A stretch of DNA of 64,000 nt from the NCBI GenBank assembly GCA_910575165.1, contig CAJTDS010000005.1:62001-126000 (forward strand), written 5' to 3'. The DNA is from Eggerthellaceae bacterium (GTDB lineage: Bacteria; Actinomycetota; Coriobacteriia; Coriobacteriales; Eggerthellaceae). The notes under the pieces were generated by a model. That model was not told where the DNA came from. It saw only the letters and a list, made by a program, of their open reading frames with translations, and did no database searches. This document shows positions 1 through 8,561 of this stretch, piece by piece (the stretch's first letter is position 1; every line of letters starts with the position of its first letter). Position numbers and translations under genes: made by a program.

Positions 1-344
1 ACGCTTTCGTGCAGACGGTGAAGCGCTACAACGAGTTGGCGAAGAAGGGCATCGACGAGGACATGGGCAAGCCCGCCAAGTTCCTGAAGCCCATCGAGCA
101 GCCACCGTTCTACGGCATCCATCGCCACATTGGTCTGTCGACCATCATCCATGGTGTGAACGTGAACGCCGATATGCAGGTACTCGACAAGGATGGGCAG
201 CCTATCGAGGGTCTCTTCGCCATCGGCAACTGCGCCGGCAACTTCTTCGGTAGCCCTGACTATCCTATGACGATACCCGGATTGTCGCTGGGCCGCGCCC
301 ATACCCAGGGCTATGTCGTGGGCCGGGCCGTAGCCAACAAGTAG
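1..344 (+). CDS. FAD-dependent reductase, C-terminal fragment (fumarate/urocanate reductase-like)
   Basis: The reading frame is open at the left edge, so only about the last 114 residues are present. They match the C-terminal FAD-binding part of the fumarate reductase/succinate dehydrogenase flavoprotein family: a G-x-F-A-I-G-N-C-A-G stretch followed by P-G-L-S-L-G-R-A, the segment that closes over the flavin near the C-terminus. In this family the enzyme passes electrons from a cytochrome or FeS partner to an unsaturated organic acceptor. The substrate cannot be inferred from the fragment. A clear intrinsic terminator follows at 420-455, so this is the last gene of its transcript. Confidence 0.8.
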   Translation, partial: AFVQTVKRYNELAKKGIDEDMGKPAKFLKPIEQPPFYGIHRHIGLSTIIHGVNVNADMQVLDKDGQPIEGLFAIGNCAGNFFGSPDYPMTIPGLSLGRAHTQGYVVGRAVANK

Positions 345-419
345 GGCCGGCGCCTGCGGGCACTTCCCTTGCGGCGCATCCGCTGTCAGCGGGCGTATAC
401 GATGTGTTTGAGTGGTGAC

Positions 420-455
420 AGCCGTCCCCTGCAGTGTGGGGGACGGCTGCTTTTC
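420..455 (+). terminator. Intrinsic terminator after the FAD reductase
   Basis: Ten-base-pair perfect GC-rich stem (420-429 with 439-448) followed by a short T run at 451-454. It lies 75 bases past the stop of the flavoprotein and before the convergent dehydrogenase. Confidence 0.8.
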
Positions 456-480
456 GCTAGCGGCTGCTGCTGGCGAGACG

Positions 481-1533
481 TTACTTCGCCCAAGCAGCTT
501 CCAGGGCCTCGGGATTTATGCAGTGCTCGGGTGCTTTCCCTGACATCACGGCGATGGCGTTTTCGGCGGCGCGGGTGCGCAGCTCCACGGCCGATTCCTC
601 GGACCAGTAGCCGTCGTGGGGCGAGAGCACCGTGTGCGGCGCGCGGCAGATGGGATGGCCGGGTGTGAGCGGCTCCTCCTCGAACACGTCCAGGCCCGCA
701 CCCCACAGCTTGCCGGAGCAGAGCGCCTCGGCCAGGGCCTTCGTGTCCACAACAGCGCCGCGGGAGGTGTTGACCACCACGGCATCGGACTTCATGGACG
801 CGATGCGTTCGGCGCTCAGCAGATGGTGCGTTTCCGGCGTAAGCGCGGTGTGGAAGCTCACCACGTCGACGGTTTTCAGCAGGTCGTCCAGGGCCAGGTA
901 GGGGAAGTCCTCCGGCGTGCGACGCCCGGGAACCCCCTTGCGGTCCCATACCACCACGTCAAAGCCCAGCCCTCGGGCCTTGCGCGCCGCAGCCCGCCCG
1001 ATTGATCCGTAGCCCACCACGCCGAAGGTGCGCCCCTGCACCTGGCCGAGCGGACGGCGACGGCGAAAGTCCCAGGTGCCCGCGCGCAGGTCGGCGTCGG
1101 TTTCGTTGATGCGCCGCAGCACCGCAAGCGCCAGCGCGATGGCGTGGTCAGAAACCACTTCGGTGCCGTAGCCGGGCACGTTGCAGACCACGGTGCCGTT
1201 TTCGGTGGCTGCTTCCACATCTATGTTGTCCACGCCGGTGCCGGTTTTGCTCACCACTTTGAGCTGGGGCAGCGCCTTGAACACCTCGGCGGTGTAGCGG
1301 CCGTAGGAGGTGATGGCGCCTACGGCTTCGGTCCTCGCTTCATGCTTGCCTGCACCCGATGCGCTTGCGCTCGCGCTCGGCTCGCAGGCCGCCTGCAGGT
1401 GGGCGACGATCTGCTCGGGCGTTCGGCAGTCCGGGCCGTTGTAGCTGGCGAACCCAAGCCCGGCCCCTTCCACGAGCTTCCGCTCGAAGTCGGCGCCCCC
1501 GAAGTCGTTGTCGGTCATGACGATGGTGGCCAT
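481..1533 (-). CDS. D-isomer-specific 2-hydroxyacid dehydrogenase (SerA-like)
   Basis: A 350-residue NAD-dependent dehydrogenase that would interconvert a 2-keto acid and a D-2-hydroxyacid. The Rossmann motif G-x-G-x-x-G is at residues 164-169. The family catalytic triad is visible as Arg248 (in N-T-S-R-G), a Glu in the E-E-E-P-L stretch near 275-277, and His296 (in S-P-H-D-G-Y). The start at 1533 is chosen because GAAGGAG precedes it by a good distance; the frame runs open 33 codons further upstream without a ribosome site. Residues 53-66 hold a Ser-Ala-rich insertion in the substrate domain that looks non-essential. The catalytic set fits D-lactate, hydroxypyruvate or phosphoglycerate substrates, so the exact reaction is open. 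Confidence 0.85.
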   Translation of the reverse strand: MATIVMTDNDFGGADFERKLVEGAGLGFASYNGPDCRTPEQIVAHLQAACEPSASASASGAGKHEARTEAVGAITSYGRYTAEVFKALPQLKVVSKTGTGVDNIDVEAATENGTVVCNVPGYGTEVVSDHAIALALAVLRRINETDADLRAGTWDFRRRRPLGQVQGRTFGVVGYGSIGRAAARKARGLGFDVVVWDRKGVPGRRTPEDFPYLALDDLLKTVDVVSFHTALTPETHHLLSAERIASMKSDAVVVNTSRGAVVDTKALAEALCSGKLWGAGLDVFEEEPLTPGHPICRAPHTVLSPHDGYWSEESAVELRTRAAENAIAVMSGKAPEHCINPEALEAAWAK

Positions 1534-1688
1534 AGCTGCTCCTTCGGCCGGATGTGCGGTGCACAACCGGCATGTCGTGCATGCGGCAAGAAAACGCGCG
1601 ACTAGGACAAACGGTGTGTAATGCCTGGTCACGCGCTTTGTATAGAGTTGCCGGTTATGCGCTGCGCTGTATACCGTGCGCGCCTACC

Positions 1689-2000
1689 TTACCACACCTG
1701 AATCTCGTGGAAGCAGCTCTCGGGCTTATCCCAAGCGAATCCGCCGTCCTTGCCGACGAACTTGTCCGCTACGTCCTTAAACGAGCAAGGGTTGGAAGGC
1801 TCAAGTCCGCCGGTGAGCGCATGGATGACCGTGTAGCGCCCCGCGTTGAAGCAGTGCCCGTTCGAATCGCCTTGCGGCCGCGACGGCTCGCGCAAATATG
1901 GCGAAACGGTGGGAGTTCCAGGAATCTGAGTCGCGGGGGCTGAGATTTTTTGGGAATCGGTTGCGCAGGTGGCGGGCAATGCTATTATGGACCCAGTCAT
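1689..2000 (-). pseudogene. Possible remnant of an unrecognised gene
   Basis: An open frame of at most 103 codons between the dehydrogenase and groES. The downstream half (about 1689-1890) has the amino-acid composition and third-position GC preference of a real gene. The upstream half looks like non-coding sequence, there is no ribosome binding site, and the first codons run into the groESL promoter and CIRCE operator. I read it as the 3' end of a decayed gene. I do not recognise the family. A chance open frame in GC-rich DNA remains possible. Confidence 0.3.
1961..1988 (+). promoter_or_regulatory. groESL promoter (sigma-70 type)
   Basis: TTGCGC at about 1961-1966 and TATTAT at 1983-1988 with a 16-base spacer, directly upstream of the CIRCE operator. 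The distance puts the start of transcription at or just before the operator, as expected for an HrcA-repressed promoter. Confidence 0.6.
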
Positions 2001-2027
2001 TTAGCACTCAAAGTGCACGAGTGCTAG
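2001..2027 (+). promoter_or_regulatory. CIRCE operator (HrcA binding site)
   Basis: TTAGCACTC, nine bases, then GAGTGCTAG: the CIRCE inverted repeat with a single mismatch in the last base. CIRCE is the operator of the heat-shock repressor HrcA. It lies 220 bases upstream of groES, so groES-groEL should be derepressed on heat or protein-folding stress. hrcA itself is not in the window. Confidence 0.95.
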
Positions 2028-2246
2028 CAGTCGGGTTTACAAGTGGCTAACGATTTCGCATGCAAAACCCGCCATGGCTTCCAGGCGCCTAAGATTGGTC
2101 GGCGTCTGCAAGCGTAGGGCATATCGCGGAATCGCTGCGGTTTATCTTCGATGAACTGCGGAAACGCTGAAAGCCCTTCCGCTGGTCCGGCACTTGCGGT
2201 GCGAACGCGACGAACGTGCGTGATGTCGACGAAAGGAAGATCAACC

Positions 2247-2534
2247 ATGAACCTGAAACCACTCGGTGATCGCGTGATCGTCAAGCAGGACGAGGCCGAG
2301 CAGACCACTGCCGGCGGCCTTCTGCTTGCTTCCGACTCGAAGGAAAAGCCCCAGAGCGGCGTTGTCCTGGCCGTGGGCGAGGGCAAGCTGGACAAGGACG
2401 GCAAGCTGGTGCCCGTGCCCGTGAAGGTGGGCGACCGCGTGGTGTACGGCAAGTACGGCGGAACCGAGATCACCATCGACGGCGAGGACGTGCTCATCCT
2501 GCGCGCCGACGACCTCTACGGCGTCTTCGCGTAG
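2247..2534 (+). CDS. groS: Co-chaperonin GroES
   Basis: A 95-residue co-chaperonin that caps the GroEL cylinder in the cytosol. The N-terminus M-N-L-K-P-L-G-D-R-V-I-V is the family signature, and the mobile loop is near residues 17-32. The start at 2247 is set by homology and by GAAAGGAAGA just upstream; the frame continues 32 codons further up without family similarity. Regulated by the CIRCE element at 2001-2027. groEL follows after 149 bases. Confidence 0.98.
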   Translation: MNLKPLGDRVIVKQDEAEQTTAGGLLLASDSKEKPQSGVVLAVGEGKLDKDGKLVPVPVKVGDRVVYGKYGGTEITIDGEDVLILRADDLYGVFA

Positions 2535-2680
2535 TTGCCTGTTTCGCGGAAGGCGATTTCAGACGTTTGCGGTGGCTTGCGTGATGCAAAAGCCCCAACT
2601 CGGCCGCAACGCCGTAGTGCTTTTCGCATCTTAAGCTTGCTAACGAACACAGTTCGGTATTGTTGAGGAAGGAGCCATAA

Positions 2681-4315
<1,635 letters not shown>

Positions 4316-4359
4316 GCTTCCGGCGCAGCATAGCTGACGCTCGTAGCTGACGTTTCGGG

Positions 4360-4400
4360 TCCCGGCATGGCGCAAAGCCGACGCCGGGGCCTTTTCGTTT
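4360..4400 (+). terminator. Probable groESL terminator
   Basis: Nested stem (CCCGGC with GCCGGG around an inner GGC/GCC pair) followed by CCTTTTCGTTTT, 45 bases after the groEL stop. Confidence 0.6.
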
Positions 4401-4437
4401 TCGGTTTGCGTCCTCGGCTTCCGCTTCTGGCGCCTGG

Positions 4438-4596
4438 TTTTTGGCAGAGATTCGGGGTTTGGCAAATTCCGGGACGCCTTGGCCGTGGTAAAACTGGCTC
4501 GCTATGCGCACCCGGGTGCGTTTCGCCTGGAAAGCGGGCCGAGTGGGGCCGGGAAGGCTGTGGGCGATTTGCCAAACCCCGAATCTCTGCCAAAAA
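4438..4596. repeat. Perfect 30-bp inverted repeat flanking 99 bp
   Basis: Bases 4438-4467 are the exact reverse complement of 4567-4596. The 99-bp interior holds a 14-bp palindrome at 4507-4520 but no gene. The right arm runs up against the ribosome binding site (4597-4601) of the gene starting at 4608, so in a transcript from upstream the hairpin would sit directly beside the Shine-Dalgarno sequence. It could be a non-autonomous mobile element, a folded regulatory leader or an RNase III-type processing site. Nothing in the sequence decides between these. Confidence 0.9.
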
Positions 4597-4607
4597 GGAG
4601 GACGGTC

Positions 4608-5018
4608 ATGGGTGATTACGCGGACAGGGTGTTCGCGGTGGTACGGCAGGTGCCGCGCGGGAAAGTGGCCACCTACGGGCAGATAGCGCGACTCATCGGT
4701 GCGCCGCGCTCGGCTCGCTACGTAGGCTATGCCCTGCGCGGGAACCCAAGCCCCGGCCAAGACGCCGGCGACATCCCCTGCCATCGCGTGGTGTTCAAGG
4801 ACGGGCGCATGGCCAGCGGCTTCGCCTTCGGCGGCGAAGAGGTGCAGCGCTCGATGTTGCAGGAGGAAGGTGTAGCCTTCGACGACGAAGGTCGCGTGCT
4901 CATGGATCGCTTCCAATGGAGCGGCGCCCCGGCAACGGGCGAGGGCGACACCGACGGCAGCGTGCCCCTAGGGCCGCCGCCCGACTTCGACTGGAAGGCC
5001 GAGCTGGGGGAGGACTAA
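4608..5018 (+). CDS. Methylated-DNA-cysteine methyltransferase family protein (single domain)
   Basis: A 136-residue protein consisting of the DNA-binding and active-site domain of O6-alkylguanine-DNA alkyltransferases. The motif P-C-H-R-V has the reactive cysteine, which distinguishes it from alkyltransferase-like proteins that carry Trp there. The N-terminal domain of the full-length enzyme is missing, as in many short homologues, and the last 40 residues are a low-complexity Gly/Asp/Pro tail. The strong site AAAAAGGAGG decides the start. Predicted role: direct repair of O6-alkylguanine or recognition of alkylated DNA in the cytosol. Confidence 0.85.
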   Translation: MGDYADRVFAVVRQVPRGKVATYGQIARLIGAPRSARYVGYALRGNPSPGQDAGDIPCHRVVFKDGRMASGFAFGGEEVQRSMLQEEGVAFDDEGRVLMDRFQWSGAPATGEGDTDGSVPLGPPPDFDWKAELGED

Positions 5019-5068
5019 CTGCTGCATGCCGCGCCATGCCCTTGCCCTTCCTCTTCCTTCAAATGCGC

Positions 5069-6010
5069 TTAGCTTTTTGCGTCCTTCTGCGCCTGGACGC
5101 CGTCGGCCTGCTCCTCGTTGCCTGCCGCTTCGGATAAGACTTCCTCGAGGTAGTCGAGATATGCCGCTGCCAGCGGGGAGAGCTCGTGGTCCTTGCGCCA
5201 GCAGAGGGCGAGAAACGAGGTGAGCGGCGGGTCGAGCGGCCGGGTTGTCAAGGTGTCCGTTTCCCATGTTCCGGAATCCCATACCAGCGCCGACCCTACG
5301 CCCTGGTCAACCAGGACAGCCGCGCCGAAGCGAAGGTTGTAAGATCCTGCAATGCTAATCGAGCGCCCCTCGCCGAGCCATTCCCGGATAGCGTTGCCCT
5401 CGTCTATGCGATGGGAGGTCTGCTCCGAGGCGATGATGGGTTCGCTGGCGAGGTCGTCTCGCCCGATGATCCTTTTCCGGGCGAGCGGGTTATCCTTTCT
5501 GACAAGCACTGCCCATTGCTCGCGAAAGGGCAGTACTTTCTTGTTGTACTTGGATATGCTGACGGGCTCGGACAGAAGGGTGAAGTCGAACGCTCCCCGA
5601 TCGAAGCGGTTCTCTAGGTCGAAGGAGTTTCCGCAGTTGAGGTGCAGCTTCGTGTCCGGATGGTAGGTGTGCAGCTTTCGAAACGCTTCTATGAGCAGTG
5701 AAACCCTGGGCGTTTCGGCAATCCCTATGCGGAGGTCGCCTGAAACGGTGTTGCGCAGACCCGAGACTTCCTGTTGGGTGCGGCTGGCGAGCATAAGCAG
5801 CTCGTTCGCTCGGCTTTGCAGCAGCTGTCCCTGCGGCGTCAGCTGCACGCCGGATTTCGAGCGGGTGAAAAGACTGCAGCGAAGTTCCTGCTCCAGGTCC
5901 CTCAGCTGCCTTGAGAGGGCTGGCTGGGATAGATGCAGCTTGTGGGCGGCTCCGGTGACGCTTCCCTCGTCGGCAATGGCGAGGAAGTTCTGCAAAGTGG
6001 CAAGGTCCAT
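5069..6010 (-). CDS. LysR-family transcriptional regulator
   Basis: A 313-residue regulator. The N-terminal winged helix (residues 1-60) has the typical LysR pattern of G-S-V-T-G-A-A, then L-S-Q-P-A-L-S-R-Q, followed by the two-lobed effector-binding domain. GAGGAGAAAG before codon 6010 sets the start; a longer frame to 6049 lacks a site. It is divergent from the tri-heme lipoprotein gene at 6230 across a 219-bp AT-rich spacer, so that gene pair is its likely target. The ligand is unknown. Confidence 0.9.
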   Translation of the reverse strand: MDLATLQNFLAIADEGSVTGAAHKLHLSQPALSRQLRDLEQELRCSLFTRSKSGVQLTPQGQLLQSRANELLMLASRTQQEVSGLRNTVSGDLRIGIAETPRVSLLIEAFRKLHTYHPDTKLHLNCGNSFDLENRFDRGAFDFTLLSEPVSISKYNKKVLPFREQWAVLVRKDNPLARKRIIGRDDLASEPIIASEQTSHRIDEGNAIREWLGEGRSISIAGSYNLRFGAAVLVDQGVGSALVWDSGTWETDTLTTRPLDPPLTSFLALCWRKDHELSPLAAAYLDYLEEVLSEAAGNEEQADGVQAQKDAKS

Positions 6011-6229
6011 GGCTTTCTCCTCGACGACTGACTCCTGTTGCTTAACCATGCTTTTAGATTATGGAAATAGATTATATATCGGTATTTGTAATGTATATGG
6101 CCAGAACCTATATTTGTTTGGGCAAGGGGAGAGGCCGGGGGGCCAAGAGGGGGACAGCTGTAGCGCGCCCGTGCGGTTGCGATTGGTCTGCTTCGACCTT
6201 TCCCGTGGAAATCGAGGAGAAGAGGAACA

Positions 6230-7924
6230 ATGAGGAAACAGCGAATCATCCTCGGGTCCGCGGCGCTTCTGGTCGCAGGCGCGCTCGCCTTGGGCGGTTG
6301 CGCTCCTTCGGCGCAGCCTGCGGATTCGTCGACGCAGGCTGCAGCCGGGCAGGATTCTGCGGCGGTCAATGCCATGGACACGGGCCTGCGTCCGCTGGCG
6401 GATTGGCAGTTGGGGGGAGTGGAGCCCGAGGAATGGCGCGATGCCATCTACGGCTCCTACGAGGACCGCATCGAGGATTGGCCTACCAACGTCATCACCT
6501 TCGAGGACGGCGTGTCGGTGCGGCGCACCCCGTTTCCGGCCCGAGACACCACGGCCAACCTGAAGAACAACATCTCGTTCAACACCTACCGACTCAACGC
6601 CGAGGACCGCGGCTGTTGGGCTTGCCACGACGACCTGGCCGAGCTGGTGCAAACCATCGGAGATGCGCCCCACGAGTTCATCGCCTCGTCCTTGGGCATG
6701 GAGACCACGGTCAGCCAGTGCATCGATTGCCACAACTCCCATCTGGGCGGTCGCTACGAGTCGAACTTCAGCGGTATGATCCACACCATCCACGGCTCGC
6801 GGAACAAGATGTTCGACGCCCAGGGAGGGGATTGCTGGAGCTGCCACTACGGCGTGACGGCCGAGTCGGGCATCGGCAAGAGCTCGCTGGACGAGGAAGG
6901 CCTGCATTTGTGGGACGAGGTCAAGCACAATGTTTTGCGCGGCATCACCACGTTCGCTTCCGATAAGTTCGACGGCAGCTTCAGCGTCGACCAGGACTTC
7001 GTCGAAGGCCCCGACGCGCCCATGTGGACCAACTTCTACGTGAAGAACAGCGAGGACATGATCACGCCCACCAACCTGGCCTTGACCGACATGGGCCAGC
7101 AGCCTGACCCCGCCAACGACGGCGTATTCGAGTCGTGGGAGATCACGCTGAAAAACGAGGGCGGCGAGGAGCGCACCTACACGCTGCAGGAGCTGATCGA
7201 CACGGTGGGCGGCGAAGAGCTGATCATGGGCGTCTCCTGCCTGAACAACGGCGAGAACGGCCCCTATGTCTCGAACCGCGTAATCAAGGGCATCCCTCTG
7301 GTGAAGCTGGCCGAGCTGGTGGGCGCTCAGGACAAGACGCTGGTTGAGGCGCTGGGCCAGGACGGCACCAAGAAGGAGTTCGGCCTGGACTACGTGAAGG
7401 AGTATTCCGGCTACCTGGTGTACGAGATCAGCGGCCAGCCCGTCACGTACATGAACGGCTACCCCTGCCAGGTGTGGCTGGGAGGCTGGATTGCCGACGA
7501 GAACATCAAGGCCGTGACCGAGATTGAGTTCATGGACGGCCAGTGGAACCCGTCGCTGTGGCGCGAAGGCGACTTCTCCCAGAAGGAAGGCACCGCCGGC
7601 TACGCCCCCAACGTCGGCATCGCCTACATGCGCGAAGGCCAGATCTTCAACCTGGGCGACACGGTGGCGTTCCAGGGCTTTGCGAACACCTACGTCCATC
7701 AGATCTCTGACGTTGAGTTCTCTATGGACCACGGCCAGACCTGGAAGACCTTCGAGACCGCCGACCAGGATCCCACGAAATGGACCTGGTGGAACTTCGA
7801 GTGGACGCCCGAGGCGGAAGGCAGCTACTGCTTCATGGTGCGTGCCCACGACACCGGTGGCTACGAGACTCCCGAGCCGGCCGAGATCATGATCAACGTC
7901 GTTGACCCGAGCAAGGAGGGCTAG
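6230..7924 (+). CDS. Tri-heme cytochrome c / sulfite-oxidase-fold lipoprotein (cassette A)
   Basis: 564 residues. A Sec-type signal with lipobox L-G-G-C (Cys24) anchors it outside the membrane. Three CxxCH heme sites are at C129, C164 and C202. Histidines at 148, 185 and 188 are conserved in all three paralogues and could be the distal ligands. From about residue 290 follows a domain resembling the molybdopterin domain of the sulfite oxidase family, with a Cys337-x-x-N-G motif where that family has its Mo-ligand cysteine. The C-terminus resembles that family's Ig-like dimerisation domain (D-H-G-Q-T-W ... W-T-P). The gene order and fold suggest an exported reductase or dehydrogenase fed by hemes. 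The substrate is unknown. The gene for the small partner begins two bases after the stop codon. Confidence 0.8.
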   Translation: MRKQRIILGSAALLVAGALALGGCAPSAQPADSSTQAAAGQDSAAVNAMDTGLRPLADWQLGGVEPEEWRDAIYGSYEDRIEDWPTNVITFEDGVSVRRTPFPARDTTANLKNNISFNTYRLNAEDRGCWACHDDLAELVQTIGDAPHEFIASSLGMETTVSQCIDCHNSHLGGRYESNFSGMIHTIHGSRNKMFDAQGGDCWSCHYGVTAESGIGKSSLDEEGLHLWDEVKHNVLRGITTFASDKFDGSFSVDQDFVEGPDAPMWTNFYVKNSEDMITPTNLALTDMGQQPDPANDGVFESWEITLKNEGGEERTYTLQELIDTVGGEELIMGVSCLNNGENGPYVSNRVIKGIPLVKLAELVGAQDKTLVEALGQDGTKKEFGLDYVKEYSGYLVYEISGQPVTYMNGYPCQVWLGGWIADENIKAVTEIEFMDGQWNPSLWREGDFSQKEGTAGYAPNVGIAYMREGQIFNLGDTVAFQGFANTYVHQISDVEFSMDHGQTWKTFETADQDPTKWTWWNFEWTPEAEGSYCFMVRAHDTGGYETPEPAEIMINVVDPSKEG

Positions 7925-7925
7925 C

Positions 7926-8417
7926 ATGGAGAACACGAAGAAGATGGCGGGAATCGCCGGGACCATGCTGCTGGCAGCAGGCATGGGAGCTGGTGCGGCG
8001 GCGACGGTGGTGCAGCAGGCCCAGGCGGCTCCCGCAGTGTCCGCGGCTGCAGCCCATGAGGGTCAGACCGCGGCAGCCCAAGGCGATGCCGCTGCTGTTG
8101 CGGGTACGTTCTCCTACAGCCAGAACGTCGTTACGGGCAACGCCACGGTGAAGGCGGTGTTCTCCAAGGCGGCTGCGGCGATGTGCGTGGCCATGCCGCA
8201 GTACACCCAGAAGTGCGTCGACGTGACGGCCATGCAGGTCGCAGGCCCCGCCGGCAGCATGGCGGCCGCGGTGGGCGACCTGGTTGCCGGTGACGAGCAG
8301 TCCTCCCTGATGGCGTGCGCCTGCTCCACCAACGGCGTCGGCGGCGGCGCGATAGCTAACGCCGACGTGTCCGGCATCACCATGCACACCCTGGCCATCA
8401 TGATGAAGGCGCTGTAA
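7926..8417 (+). CDS. Small secreted cysteine-motif protein (cassette A partner)
   Basis: 163 residues, family not recognised. An N-terminal hydrophobic segment with an A-Q-A cleavage site points to export, and a low-complexity Ala/Gln linker follows. The core has G-x-F-x-Y-S-Q-x-x-V-T, V-F-x-K-A-A-x-x-x-C, and near the C-terminus M-A-C-A-C-S-T-N followed by G-G-G-A-I-A-N-A-D-V. The same motifs occur in the proteins at 12141 and 52572, each behind a tri-heme lipoprotein. Its ribosome site AAGGAGG lies inside the end of the upstream gene, so the two are translated together. The invariant cysteines could bind a metal, form a disulfide or carry substrate; none of this is shown by the sequence. 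Confidence 0.85.
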   Translation: MENTKKMAGIAGTMLLAAGMGAGAAATVVQQAQAAPAVSAAAAHEGQTAAAQGDAAAVAGTFSYSQNVVTGNATVKAVFSKAAAAMCVAMPQYTQKCVDVTAMQVAGPAGSMAAAVGDLVAGDEQSSLMACACSTNGVGGGAIANADVSGITMHTLAIMMKAL

Positions 8418-8465
8418 GAAACGATAAACAGCGCTTGCCGCTGCCCGAGAACCGTATTTCGAAGA

Positions 8466-8508
8466 GAGGCCGCCGCCGACCCGGGATACCCTGGTCGGCG
8501 GCGGCCTC
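8466..8508. terminator. Strong hairpin between convergent genes
   Basis: A 15-bp perfect stem (8466-8480 with 8494-8508), very GC-rich, between cassette A and the convergent LuxR gene. There is no T run on either side, so factor-assisted termination or mRNA end protection is more likely than classical intrinsic termination. Confidence 0.5.
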
Positions 8509-8519
8509 GGCCTATCACG

Positions 8520-8548
8520 CCATCAGGATGCTGCCGACGCGGAAGGCG
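8520..8548 (-). pseudogene. Remnant matching the 3' end of the DUF1648 gene
   Basis: Twenty-seven of 29 bases match 12832-12860, the 3' end of the membrane protein gene at 12824-13963. Read on the minus strand it encodes A-F-R-V-G-S-I-L-M-A and a stop, against A-F-C-I-G-S-I-L-M-V-G in the intact gene. It lies immediately after the stop of the LuxR gene. Probably a leftover of a duplicated or deleted copy. Confidence 0.5.
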
Positions 8549-8561
8549 CCGGCAGCCTTCG

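Noticed and set aside
4507-4520. The 14-bp palindrome inside the 4438-4596 element as an operator
   Set aside because: Made only of GC-rich sequence that arises often by chance in this genome; no adjacent promoter hexamers.
6059-7984. 641-codon minus-strand frame over cassette A, and a similar 692-codon frame at 10262-12340
   Set aside because: Both are antisense to genes with unmistakable heme motifs and have shadow-type composition.
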